A program made the translations under genes and the position numbers. From positions 1 through 63,605 of the forward strand of contig MHDU01000034.1 in NCBI GenBank assembly GCA_001803635.1: a stretch of 63,605 nt of DNA. The letters run 5' to 3'. Each line of letters opens with the position of its first letter. Position 1 is the first letter of the stretch. Origin of the DNA: Nitrospirae bacterium GWB2_47_37. Its GTDB lineage: Bacteria; Nitrospirota; Thermodesulfovibrionia; Thermodesulfovibrionales; Dissulfurispiraceae. Shown in pieces: positions 34,285-42,885 of the stretch. The notes beneath the pieces were generated by a model. It saw only the letters and a program-made list of their open reading frames with translations. It had not been told where the DNA came from and did not search any database.

Positions 34285-36563
34285 CTCCTTTTAAGAGCGC
34301 TCATCAGGTTCGAGAAATCATCCGTCCATACGGAACGATGATCGCCTTCAAGCCGTCTCCAGCGTTTGTCGTAAGCCAGCCTTCCCATATGCGCCTCTTT
34401 TTTTGACATTATAACCCATGTCGAACCGTACTTGTGAATTTTCTTATCCGCATCATCGTCCCGAATCCTGCCCGACAGTCCGGCATCCTGAGCCAGCTTC
34501 TGCAGCACAGGCTCCAGTTTCAGATACCTGTTGGAGATATGAACGGCCAAAAGACCGTCTTCGGACAGCTTGGAGAGATAGAGCCTCAACGCCTCGCGCG
34601 TTAAAAGATGGACGGGTATGGCATCCGAGCTGAATGCATCTATTACCATAAGCCCATACTGATTATCAGGCGCGGCTTCGAGCCTCAGCCGGGCGTCGCC
34701 GAGAACTATCTTCCAGTCTGCCCGGCAGTTTTGAAGGAAGGTAAACAAGTTCGTATTCGTCGCTATATGTTTTACGGACGGATCGATCTCATAAAACGTA
34801 AACTGCTGGTCCGGCCTTCCATAACTCGCGAGAGTTCCCGTTCCGAGGCCTATTATCGCAATGCGCGATTTGCGTTTAGTCCCGCTGAATTCCTTAAAAA
34901 CCTGCCCTATGGGACCTTGGCGGTGATAATAAGAGAGCGGCTCCATGGAGCGTTTGGGATCGAGACTTTGAATACCGTGCTGCGTAGTGCCGTGGGTGAG
35001 AATCCTGTAAGCCCCTTGGGATTTATCCCTCACCTCCAGAACCCCAAAGAAACTGCGCTCGCGATGTACTATATTGCTCTCCCATGCACCTGCGGTAAAG
35101 GCTGCAACAACAAATGCCCCCACTCCGCATCCGAAGAGGAATCGCCGCTTCGTAAAAATAAGGCTGAAACAGAGAGCTGCCGGTATAATGTATGTGATTA
35201 TCGAATCAAAGTCATCTATTCCCATCACTTTATCCGGCCATGAGAGATCGAGATTTCCGGCAGGCCATTCCACGACGAGCCAGAATGTCAAAAGACCGAG
35301 GAGCAGAGGCGCGCCGAGATAGAGCAATCCTCTTTTGAGCAAAGAAAGCGAATTGCGGCTCTTTGCATTTAAAACAGGCAAGAGCAGCGATGCAAATATA
35401 ATGCCGAGAGGATATTCCAATATCGAATTGAATAAACCGGGCGCTATGACCGCATTAAAAACGCCTCCAAGCAAACCTCCGAACGACATCCATAGATAAA
35501 ACTCCGTGAGGTATATAGAGGAAGGTCTGCGCTTCGCAAGCTCTCCATGACAGACCATAGCGATAATGAAAAAGGCGCCGAGATGGATCAAAAATGAAAC
35601 CAATATCGGAGGCCTGAGATTGGAAACCTCGAAGAATAATAGGGTCAGGACAGCCGGAGGGAATATAAATATCATAAGCCGGTGAATGATTCCGGGTATC
35701 CGCGCGAATACTAAAATGAACGAAAGAAGGTAAAGCGCCAGAGGCACAACCCAGAAGAGCGGGATTGCCGCTATGTTGGTGCTGATAAACGTCGTAACCC
35801 CTAAGAGCATGCTCGACGGCACAAAGGAAAACGCGATCCAGCGCAGACGCTCTCTAATGCCGGGCTTTATGCCGGTCTCCGCGCATTGCGGAGGCAAATC
35901 TCCAAAATCGCTTTCTAAAAGCTTTCCCCCGTCATGACATATCGAAAGCCTTCTCAGAGAAAACACTGCGGAAACAATCGTCAGAACCGCTAAAATCACA
36001 TATCCCAATGACCACCACTGACTCTGCTTTACGAGAGACAGCCTGGGCTCTATCAGGATCGGATAGCTCACCAGTGCAAGCATGCTGCCGGCATTGCTCG
36101 CGCTGTAGAGGAAATAAGGGTCTTTGGCCGAGGGATGAGCTGTGGCCGAAAACCATTTCTGCAAAAGCGGCGCGCTCGCCGAAACCGCAAAAAACGGCAG
36201 TCCTACGGAGAATAAAAGCATTACGAAAACGGTTACTATCGGATGCGTCTCTCCATATGAAATCCACTGCCGTGATATGCCGACGGGCAATACGAGAAAT
36301 GCAAAAGCAAGAACTGCGATATGGACAATAATCTGGCGCTTAACGGTCATGCGGCCGGCTATGATATGGGCATAGCAATAGCCTGCTAAAAGCAGTACCT
36401 GAAAAAACATCATGCATGTGTTCCATACTGCAGGGGTCCCGCCGAGCAATGGAAGTATCATCTTCCCGATCATAGGCTCGACAAGGAATAACATGCCCGC
36501 GCTTACAAAGAGCGTTAAAGCGAAAACAACAGGCATTACAGCAAACTGCAAACGATCTTTCAT
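34281..36563 (-). CDS. polytopic membrane protein with spermidine-synthase-like domain
   Basis: A 760-residue protein. The first about 520 residues form many TM helices (VMPVVFALTLFVSAGMLFLV onward), resembling a transporter. The C-terminal about 220 residues are a Rossmann methyltransferase-like domain (IAIIGLGTGTLASYG, FYEIDPSVKHIA, LGDARLRLEAAPDNQYGLMV, IDAFSSDAIPVHLL) of the spermidine synthase superfamily. Such fused proteins are common; function is unproven. The ATG at 36563 is set by a TAGGAG site 6 nt upstream. Confidence 0.85.
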   Translation of the reverse strand: MKDRLQFAVMPVVFALTLFVSAGMLFLVEPMIGKMILPLLGGTPAVWNTCMMFFQVLLLAGYCYAHIIAGRMTVKRQIIVHIAVLAFAFLVLPVGISRQWISYGETHPIVTVFVMLLFSVGLPFFAVSASAPLLQKWFSATAHPSAKDPYFLYSASNAGSMLALVSYPILIEPRLSLVKQSQWWSLGYVILAVLTIVSAVFSLRRLSICHDGGKLLESDFGDLPPQCAETGIKPGIRERLRWIAFSFVPSSMLLGVTTFISTNIAAIPLFWVVPLALYLLSFILVFARIPGIIHRLMIFIFPPAVLTLLFFEVSNLRPPILVSFLIHLGAFFIIAMVCHGELAKRRPSSIYLTEFYLWMSFGGLLGGVFNAVIAPGLFNSILEYPLGIIFASLLLPVLNAKSRNSLSLLKRGLLYLGAPLLLGLLTFWLVVEWPAGNLDLSWPDKVMGIDDFDSIITYIIPAALCFSLIFTKRRFLFGCGVGAFVVAAFTAGAWESNIVHRERSFFGVLEVRDKSQGAYRILTHGTTQHGIQSLDPKRSMEPLSYYHRQGPIGQVFKEFSGTKRKSRIAIIGLGTGTLASYGRPDQQFTFYEIDPSVKHIATNTNLFTFLQNCRADWKIVLGDARLRLEAAPDNQYGLMVIDAFSSDAIPVHLLTREALRLYLSKLSEDGLLAVHISNRYLKLEPVLQKLAQDAGLSGRIRDDDADKKIHKYGSTWVIMSKKEAHMGRLAYDKRWRRLEGDHRSVWTDDFSNLMSALKRS

Positions 36564-36580
36564 TATGCTCCTATCAATCC

Positions 36581-37551
36581 TTATTCTTCGACGTAGTCGA
36601 GATCTTTCGCAAATGTCTCTTCGAGACGATAAAGCGCATAAAACGCTATAAGCATGCATAAAGCGCCCACAATAGCCCCGGCGTTGAGAATGCCTAAGTA
36701 TTTCTTAGCGATTTGAAATGCAAAAGTAATCGGTATAACGGTTCCGCGAATGAAATTGGGGACTGTGGATGCTACCGTTGCCCTTATGTTTGTGCCGAAC
36801 TGCTCTGCCGCTATGGTAATAAATATCGCCCAGTATCCTATCGCAAAACCTATTATTCCGGTCAGAATATAAAACAAAGAAGCGTTTGCGCCTTCGACCA
36901 AAAAATACGAAACTATCGACAGTGACGTAAGGATCTGAAATAATAACACTATCTTTTTCCTGCTCCTGAAATACTGGCTTAAAAACCCGCTGGTAAAATC
37001 GCCGAAAACCAGCCCTATATAACAGAACATCACTGCCTCGCCCGCATTAATAGTTCCCGATACATTCAAGGCCTTTGCGAACTCGGGGGAGAATGTGATG
37101 AGTATACCGACGCAGAACCAGATGGGAAGCCCTATGAAAATAGAGTTCATATATTTGAAGAAGCGCCTCCGATTCGTAAAGAGGCTGAAAAAGTTTCCTT
37201 TGCTTACGCCGCTTTCTTTTATTTGCTTATACATCCCCGACTCGTAAACGCCGATTCTCATTATGAGCAGAGCCATGCCGAGCCCGCCTCCGATAAAATA
37301 GGCCGTTCTCCAGTCGAAGGCCTTTGCGATCCTGCCATTTGCATATTCAAAAGATATACGCCTTTATCGAGAAGCTCCTGTCCTGAGAGGCCGATGGCCT
37401 TAAGGCTCTGAACGCGAACAATGCTGAAAAGAATGAGGTCGTAAATATCGACGAAATATCCGAGAGCGGCAACGATGACGGGGACAGAGAGTATATCCCT
37501 TCCGAAGCTCACCCGTTCTTCGGGTAATGCGGAAATTTCAAAATCCTTCAT
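36581..37551 (-). pseudogene. MFS transporter with internal out-of-frame deletion
   Basis: The 5' fragment (from 37551) reads VPVIVAALGYFVDIYDLILF ... GVYLLNMQMAG and then shifts frame into nonsense ending at 37261. In another frame the sequence resumes exactly at the same point as RIAKAFDWRTAYFIGGGLG, then MALLIMRIGVYESG through six TM helices to 36581. The joint is near 37331-37338. Roughly 100 residues (about TM2-TM5) are missing compared with normal MFS proteins of about 420 residues. The gene therefore carries an internal deletion plus frameshift and cannot make a working transporter. Confidence 0.82.
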
Positions 37552-37632
37552 TCTATATTTCCCTCTCCCCGCGCCTCTGCAATAATCTTTTCAATCCGTC
37601 TGGCATAAAAGTCCATTACCGTTTTATAAATT

Positions 37633-37845
37633 TCATTTAAACAATCCGTTCAAAATCTTGTCCATGCTCCTCGGCTCCCCTTGTCCTGCCCATTCTGTTT
37701 TGCCGACTGTCGCAACCCTTAATCTTAACCCCTGCGCCACTTCCAGCTTTGTCTGTGTGCCATCTTCGCTTTCTGCTTCACCCAACAGCTTGGTATCAAT
37801 CCGTATTGGATTATTCAGTATTGGATTGTCAACAGCAAGTGACAT
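37633..37845 (-). pseudogene. short frame with restriction-helicase-like N-terminus
   Basis: A 70-codon frame beginning MSLAVDNPILNNPI. The xxxDNPIxNxPF-type start is characteristic of type III/BPTD_3080-like restriction helicases, whose proteins run to about 1000 residues. After residue 14 the sequence diverges into something I do not recognise (TKLEVAQGLRLRVATVGKTE). I read it as a fusion of a restriction-gene start with unrelated DNA. The region just upstream (37863-37913) contains five TGCAA-type short repeats. Confidence 0.35.
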
Positions 37846-37903
37846 ACTTTATAGATTTCCTATGTGCAATAAAAGTGCAACCAATGTGCAATATGTGCAA
37901 TTA

Positions 37904-39226
37904 TTATGCAATAACATAGAATGCCCCCGCCCCTTTTTTGCCGCTTTCTTTTATGATTCCTTTTTGGATTAGTTTTCTTAAATCGTTAGTTGCCGTATTT
38001 CTTGAACATTTGTTTAACCCCTGATATTCTTTGTTGGTAATCTTCCCCTTCTCCTTTACATACAGCACAGCCTTAACCTGGCGCACATTCAAGCCCATCT
38101 TTCTTAAATGTTCGTCTGTATAAATATCTTTATAGAAGTATATTGAGAGTCCGCCGCACTCCTCTTTAAACTCCGGCTCAGGCAATCCGGCCTTTTTACA
38201 TTCATTGGTAATCTTTATAGTGCCTCTCCCCCAGGTTTCAATCAACCCAGCCTTGAAAAATACATCCGCCAGTAATTCATTCCTCGGACGGGAAGGATGG
38301 CTTTTCTTTAAGTCAGCAATTTTAATATCTTTAGGCAATGCGCCTTCATTCCATAGAATCAACTTATCAGGATAAATTTTTAACTGGGTATGCGCACCGA
38401 TATAATCTCTGTGGATAACTGCATTTATTATTGCTTCTCTTAAAGCCTCTTCAGGATATTCCAGCGCCTCTTTTCTGTAAATCCCTTCAAACCTTATCTC
38501 AGAAATGAGATATTTTGCCCTCAGTAATTCAATTACTTTCTCTACCTGTTCAAAAAGATTGCCTTCAACATCATCGGAACTTACAATATCCGTATCTGTG
38601 AGGAATTTGCCGATCTTGATAAAAGCGCTTGTATAGAACCGTTTTGGATTTTTTCCGAAAAGCAATATCGCCGCTCTTTTTAGTTTTCCATTTTCAAGCA
38701 CATTTAATTTTTGAAGGAGTTTAAGATTATCTTTTTCTTCTTTAACAAACGGCAGTCTTTTTATTGCAAGTTCTCTAAATTTCTTAACTGTCTTAATATC
38801 AATATCATCTATTGAACCTTTTTCTTCTACATACTCATCCCAATCCCTGTCGGATTTTGCTATTAAAAACTTTGTCAACTCTTTACCCTTTAACTCCTGT
38901 ATAGTGCTCCCGCTTCTTACAAAATATCTTCCGTGATAGGAGATCGGGGCATAAGAAGGCTTAACCTCTATGATAAGAGTGTTTTTGCCTTTCTTTCTTT
39001 CAGTAATGACCTTTGGGATTATGCCGAGAATATCCTTTATCTTATTCGGCACATCTTCAAGAAGTTTTTTGGTATTTTCCACACCGATTGGTATGCCTTT
39101 ATCATCAATTCCGATTATCAATTTCCCGCCGTCAGCATTTACAAAGGCGCAAATTACCTTGAGATAATCATCCCGCCAAATGGATTTGAATTCTATGTTT
39201 TGCGATTCAAGTGATTTTAAAGGCAT
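37904..39226 (-). CDS. AlbA_2 (Schlafen-like) domain ATP-binding regulator
   Basis: A 440-residue protein. An N-terminal AlbA_2 DNA-binding domain (SQNIEFKSIW, VICAFVNADGGKLIIGIDDKGIPIG, RYFVRSGSTIQEL) is followed by a GHKL-like/RecG-associated C-terminal segment (EEALREAIINAVIHRDY, NELLADVFFKAGLIETWGRGTIKI). A winged-helix end completes it (LNKCSRNTATNDLRKLIQKG). Commonly annotated as a putative transcriptional regulator or RecG-related. The ATG at 39226 starts directly at the AlbA_2 domain with an AGGGAAAGGA sequence before it; the frame runs to 39337. Lies among restriction-system fragments. Confidence 0.82.
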   Translation of the reverse strand: MPLKSLESQNIEFKSIWRDDYLKVICAFVNADGGKLIIGIDDKGIPIGVENTKKLLEDVPNKIKDILGIIPKVITERKKGKNTLIIEVKPSYAPISYHGRYFVRSGSTIQELKGKELTKFLIAKSDRDWDEYVEEKGSIDDIDIKTVKKFRELAIKRLPFVKEEKDNLKLLQKLNVLENGKLKRAAILLFGKNPKRFYTSAFIKIGKFLTDTDIVSSDDVEGNLFEQVEKVIELLRAKYLISEIRFEGIYRKEALEYPEEALREAIINAVIHRDYIGAHTQLKIYPDKLILWNEGALPKDIKIADLKKSHPSRPRNELLADVFFKAGLIETWGRGTIKITNECKKAGLPEPEFKEECGGLSIYFYKDIYTDEHLRKMGLNVRQVKAVLYVKEKGKITNKEYQGLNKCSRNTATNDLRKLIQKGIIKESGKKGAGAFYVIA

Positions 39227-39281
39227 ATTCCTTTCCCTTTTCTCAAAAGCTTCTTTGCCACATTCTTCCGGCATTCCAATG

Positions 39282-40238
39282 TTAAAATCCTCGATACGGC
39301 ATTTTGGAAACATCCACTTTGACATCTTCATACCCATTATCCTTCAGTAGTATTTTGCATGCAACCGCTGCTTCTTTTTGATGACGCATAGGACCAATTA
39401 AAACTTCTGTTATCGGCAGAATCTCTTTTTTAACATTTTTTTCTTCATTCAGCTTTCTTTCCTTCATTTGTCTATGAGTTTCTTTCATCTTATCATTTTG
39501 ATCATTTTCTTGTTCTTTCTTGTCTCCTATAAAAAACTTAACATAAGGAACAGGCATCTCATATATTGGATGGTTCTTGTAGTATATAGGAGGATCGTTC
39601 TCAAACATCGAAGGACTATTAGGAAAAAATTCACGTGAGTGATTAGATATCACAACAAGCCTGACTTCTCTTTCTTCTTTAAAGTGTTTGTCTTTATATT
39701 TTTTTGAGGCAGCATAAATGAGGTTGAATGCTGCTGCTCTTTTGGCCAGATCATCAAGACTATCGCCACTCCATTCTGCTACCATGCTTTTTTTGCGTAT
39801 CCACTCTTTGATTTCTTTCTTATGGTAGACGCACTTGTATAAGTTAAAAGGCTTCTTAACTAAGTCCTTTGCTTTGAAGCCTATACGGAAATTGCCATAA
39901 GCACGCCATTGGCCGAGTGATTCCTTCCCGCTACTAAAAGACGTAATATATGTATTATTTCCCTTATCAGGTGACCTGATGAAGTATTTCCATTTGTCTC
40001 TTACATGGTCATTAGAAAAATCATTCTCATTAAATAAATCTTTTTGTTCTTGCAATGCCTTGCATTCAGTCGTGTCATTGACAAAAGCAGCATTGGTTAG
40101 CCATATCTCGCTGTTTTCAATAATCCCTTTTAATCCTTCAGCAGAGGTATAATGATAAATCACGCCCCTACAAGGATCGGCAAACGCTTTTATAAGCCTT
40201 TTGCATTGTTCGAGACGTTTCACCCTATCTTTTACCAC
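39282..40238 (-). CDS. DUF2971 protein
   Basis: A 318-residue DUF2971 protein. It starts with a VIYHYTSAEGLKGIIENSEIWLTNAAFVNDTTE block (conserved Tyr-Thr and Trp-Leu-Asn motifs). TYITSFSSGKESLGQWRAYG and FKEEREVRLVVIS are the other conserved boxes, and a charged Lys/Glu linker precedes the C-terminus. This family occurs in defence and phage-related neighbourhoods and has been compared with ADP-ribosyltransferase-like folds, without proven activity. It is upstream of the AlbA_2 gene and probably cotranscribed. Confidence 0.82.
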   Translation of the reverse strand: MVKDRVKRLEQCKRLIKAFADPCRGVIYHYTSAEGLKGIIENSEIWLTNAAFVNDTTECKALQEQKDLFNENDFSNDHVRDKWKYFIRSPDKGNNTYITSFSSGKESLGQWRAYGNFRIGFKAKDLVKKPFNLYKCVYHKKEIKEWIRKKSMVAEWSGDSLDDLAKRAAAFNLIYAASKKYKDKHFKEEREVRLVVISNHSREFFPNSPSMFENDPPIYYKNHPIYEMPVPYVKFFIGDKKEQENDQNDKMKETHRQMKERKLNEEKNVKKEILPITEVLIGPMRHQKEAAVACKILLKDNGYEDVKVDVSKMPYRGF

Positions 40239-40252
40239 TTGATCACCTGCGT

Positions 40253-40378
40253 TTACCTCATCTCCCTCACCACCATTACCTCATTCCCCCAATGGTCAAT
40301 GACTTTGACGGCGCTGCGGTTTTCTTTGCCGGGTTTAAACGGCAGGGCAGGATTGCTTTTCTTTTTCCCTCTTGCCAT
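40253..40378 (-). pseudogene. C-terminal remnant of a restriction-modification protein
   Basis: A 41-codon frame from an ATG at 40378: MARGKKKSNPALPFKPGK then SAVKVIDHWGNEVMVVRE. The closing AVKVIDxxGNEVMxV segment is the usual C-terminus of large site-specific DNA methyltransferases or restriction subunits; almost all of the gene is missing. Together with fragments at 37633 and 40411 it suggests a deleted restriction-modification locus. Confidence 0.45.
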
Positions 40379-40410
40379 TCAAAGCCCCTGTGTTTTATTA
40401 GATGGAATAA

Positions 40411-40539
40411 TTATAACTCATTGTGCTGATGAAATAGCGTATCTCCCCGCTTCTCTATACAAGCCTTCGGCCAGCCAATCTGCACCAGCCTTTCAATTAC
40501 CTTTAAATCCGTATCAGTCGCTTCGTTGGTCTTAGGCAT
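40411..40539 (-). pseudogene. short frame, possible N-terminal remnant of a restriction subunit
   Basis: A 42-codon frame from an ATG at 40539: MPKTNEATDTDLKVIERLVQ then IGWPKACIEKRGDTLFHQ, ending TAA. The start resembles the first residues of HsdR-like or helicase restriction subunits (a TNEA start followed by a GW). It may also be an independent small protein. The assignment is tentative. Confidence 0.35.
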
Positions 40540-40599
40540 ATTTACTTTTTTTCCTTCTCTCCCCTAACCCCTATTCCCCAGACACAAAAGATTTATTGC

Positions 40600-40953
40600 C
40601 TATTTCAACCCAAATGTTACCCGCAAAGCGTTATCCAATTTATCTATACCTGAAAGGCTTCCGATAATCCTGTCTATTTCAAAAAATCTTACTGTAGCCA
40701 GATTATCTGTCATTATTATTGAATCCGTGAGCAAGCCGGCATTCTTACCTTCTTCTGAATCTTTGTTTAAGCGGATACGGCTTGGGTGTCCTTCGCGGAA
40801 AAGATTGCTTGTGACCATTGCCACGATTGCCTGTTCTAATCCCGTATTTAGTTCATCTACTTGAACAATCACGGCCGGACGATGTTTAGCGGTAATCAAA
40901 TCAGAGTTTGGAAAAAGAACGAGAACTACTGTTCCCTTTTTATATTTTGTCAT
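40600..40953 (-). CDS. PemK/MazF-family toxin
   Basis: A 117-residue MazF-like endoribonuclease toxin. It starts MTKYKKGTVVLVLFPNSDL, has the KHRPAVIVQVDELN strand, the IVAMVTSNLFREGHPSRIRL segment and SIIMTDNLATVRFFEIDRIIGSL near the end. The ATG at 40953 matches the family start and overlaps the antitoxin gene by 14 bp; the frame is open a further 10 codons upstream. Second gene of an antitoxin-toxin operon. Confidence 0.85.
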   Translation of the reverse strand: MTKYKKGTVVLVLFPNSDLITAKHRPAVIVQVDELNTGLEQAIVAMVTSNLFREGHPSRIRLNKDSEEGKNAGLLTDSIIMTDNLATVRFFEIDRIIGSLSGIDKLDNALRVTFGLK

Positions 40954-41173
40954 ATAGCTCCATCCCCTCAGCATTCCAATCATCTTCGGAAGAACGCAGC
41001 CTATTTCTTAAATCTTGCGCCATTTCTTTTGTTATTCCTCTTGCCTGAAGGTCTATTGCCCCCGTAACCTCCGAATTCAGGAAAGTTATAATTACGTCAC
41101 TTTCCTTTAATAACGGTTTTTCGTATAAATCAATCCGGCCATCTTTATAATGTCCCTTTACTGTTCTTAACAT
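40940..41173 (-). CDS. antitoxin of the MazF-like pair
   Basis: A 77-residue protein. An N-terminal beta segment (LRTVKGHYKDGRIDLYEKP) fits an AbrB/DUF2281-type or AF2212-like dimer. The C-terminal helical part (KEMAQDLRNRLRSSEDDW) would contact the toxin. It lies first in the operon with a strong AAGGAGG-type site upstream and overlaps the toxin gene by 14 bp. Antitoxin identity rests mainly on context. Confidence 0.75.
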   Translation of the reverse strand: MLRTVKGHYKDGRIDLYEKPLLKESDVIITFLNSEVTGAIDLQARGITKEMAQDLRNRLRSSEDDWNAEGMELYDKI

Positions 41174-41215
41174 CTCTTAACCTCCTTTCTATCCATGTTT
41201 TATTTAACAGAATAA

Positions 41216-42049
41216 TTAAGACTCCAACGATTTATCATAAAGTTCTTTTTTGCTGAGGCCGTATGCCTCGGCAACGATTTTGACCGACTCTTTCCTCCCC
41301 TTCCCCTTTTTCATGAGTGCCTTTATCTCCTCAAGTGCGATCTCTATTGAGACATCCTCTTTTTTCATACCCTCGACTATTATGACATATTCTCCCGCTA
41401 TGGTACGTTTTTCAAGGGAATCGAGTATTTCGGGGATAGTGCCGCGCAATATTTCCTCATGCATCTTTGTAATCTCTTTTGCAAGTACCGCCTGTCTCTC
41501 AGTCCCCAATATATCTTTCATATCCGACAGGGTATCCAATATCCGATGAGGCGCTTCGTAAAATATAAGCGTCCGCATTTCAAGCGCCAGTCCATGCAGC
41601 TTCTTTTGCCTTTGCGCGGTCTTCTGAGGCAGAAAGCCTATGAAGGTAAATTCCTCTATAGAAGCTCCCGATGCGGAAAGGGCGGTAACAAATGCTGAAG
41701 GGCCGGGAATCGGCACTATATTCACCCCTTCCTCTATCGCCCTTTTTATCAACACGGAACCGGGGTCCGATATGCCTGGAGTCCCGGCGTCGGAGATAAG
41801 CGCTACAGACATGCCCGCATGGAGCTTTTGAATAATATCATCCGTCCTTATCTTCTCTTTTTCGGACCAATAGCTGATAAGGGGTTTTCTTATTCCGTAG
41901 TGATTGAGAAGCTTGGAAGAATGTCTCGTATCCTCGGCGGCGATGATATCCGCTTCTTTTAAAACCCTGAGAGCCCTTAAAGTGATATCTTCAAGATTTC
42001 CAATAGGGGTTGCTACGATATATAGATGTCCTAACGGCATAAGTTTCAC
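41216..42049 (-). CDS. rsmI: 16S rRNA 2'-O-ribose C1402 methyltransferase
   Basis: A 277-residue SAM-dependent tetrapyrrole-methylase-fold enzyme. Signature LYIVATPIGNLEDITLRALR, IIAAEDTRHSSKLLNHYGI, VALISDAGTPGISDPGS, and IPGPSAFVTALSASG. Methylates the ribose of C1402 in 16S rRNA. The listed start is GTG at 42049; an ATG at 42040 gives MPLGHLYIVATP and is about equally plausible since no clear ribosome-binding site is seen. Confidence 0.95.
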   Translation of the reverse strand: MKLMPLGHLYIVATPIGNLEDITLRALRVLKEADIIAAEDTRHSSKLLNHYGIRKPLISYWSEKEKIRTDDIIQKLHAGMSVALISDAGTPGISDPGSVLIKRAIEEGVNIVPIPGPSAFVTALSASGASIEEFTFIGFLPQKTAQRQKKLHGLALEMRTLIFYEAPHRILDTLSDMKDILGTERQAVLAKEITKMHEEILRGTIPEILDSLEKRTIAGEYVIIVEGMKKEDVSIEIALEEIKALMKKGKGRKESVKIVAEAYGLSKKELYDKSLES

Positions 42050-42091
42050 ATTAGAGAGCGAAGGCTGACTTGAAGCAAAATTTCCGGACTA

Positions 42092-42565
42092 TCACCCTTT
42101 AACAAGGCCGCTTTTGAACGCCGTGAGCCACCTCACATGGCTCCTTTCTTCATTGATTATTTCTTCTACAATTTCCTTTTCTTTCACAAGCCTGTTTATC
42201 TCATAAAAATACAGGAGGGTCTCCTTTTCGAATCCGAGCGCGAAATTCACGGCGTCTTCGACGCTCTGAATTTTTTCCATCGACGGAAGGGCTTTGTTAT
42301 TGCCGAGGAAAAATTCGGATTCCACGATGGCCCTCATGTATTGAGACGCCTCTTCCCATCCTTCGGGTTCGCCGTCGCCTACAATGTCTTTCAGTTCGGA
42401 AAACGTCTTTTCATGCCTTAATTCTTTTTGAGCGAGATCGCTGAACAGCTTAACGAGCCCGTCTTCTTTTTTGAACTTTTCGGCCATAGCGGTATAAAAC
42501 TGATAGCCCAGCTTTTCCGTCTGCACCGCCTGCTCGATGACCTCAACGATAGAAAATTTATCCAT
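42092..42565 (-). CDS. rubrerythrin-like ferritin-fold protein
   Basis: A 157-residue four-helix-bundle protein. Two ExxH-type iron-binding helices are visible: LAQKELRHEKTFSEL near residue 45 and NEERSHVRWL near residue 140. Additional Glu residues are in IEQAVQTEKLGYQFY and ALGFEKETLLYFYE. The C-terminal rubredoxin domain of classical rubrerythrin is absent. Likely a diiron protein in peroxide or iron handling, typical of anaerobes. Confidence 0.83.
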   Translation of the reverse strand: MDKFSIVEVIEQAVQTEKLGYQFYTAMAEKFKKEDGLVKLFSDLAQKELRHEKTFSELKDIVGDGEPEGWEEASQYMRAIVESEFFLGNNKALPSMEKIQSVEDAVNFALGFEKETLLYFYEINRLVKEKEIVEEIINEERSHVRWLTAFKSGLVKG

Positions 42566-42596
42566 ATGATCCTCCCGAAAAGTGATGACACTTAAT

Positions 42597-42857
42597 TTAC
42601 TCTAATTTCAAAAGTTTTCTCAAGCGCCTGTCGGCCTGTACTACATCATCCGTGTTGTCTCCGGTCAGATCCCAAGAATATTCGCCCTTTTGAGTTCTGT
42701 GTAGCTTTATCTTCACGGGTTTTTTAGACTTTATCTGCTGTATCTGCCGGTCTTGAGAGAACTGAAAAGACTGTTTCTGTTCTGCGCTTAAAACATAATA
42801 AGGCAGTAAACCCAAAAATAACGCAATTAAAACCAGTATTGTAATTTTTTTAGCCAT
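42597..42857 (-). CDS. small exported protein of unknown function
   Basis: An 86-residue protein with a clear signal peptide (ITILVLIALFLGLLPYYVLSA) followed by a mature part of about 60 residues (KPVKIKLHRTQKGEYSWDL, then RRLRKLLKLE). No cysteine and no lipobox. I do not recognise the family. It lies between nadE (upstream) and the rubrerythrin-like gene, 28 nt after nadE. Confidence 0.65.
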   Translation of the reverse strand: MAKKITILVLIALFLGLLPYYVLSAEQKQSFQFSQDRQIQQIKSKKPVKIKLHRTQKGEYSWDLTGDNTDDVVQADRRLRKLLKLE

Positions 42858-42885
42858 TACTCCAACCCTCCATTACTCCGGCATC

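Noticed and set aside
37863-37913. CRISPR-like cluster of short TGTGCAA repeats
   Set aside because: Units are 6-7 bp with irregular spacing and no spacers of constant length; it is a simple low-complexity repeat.
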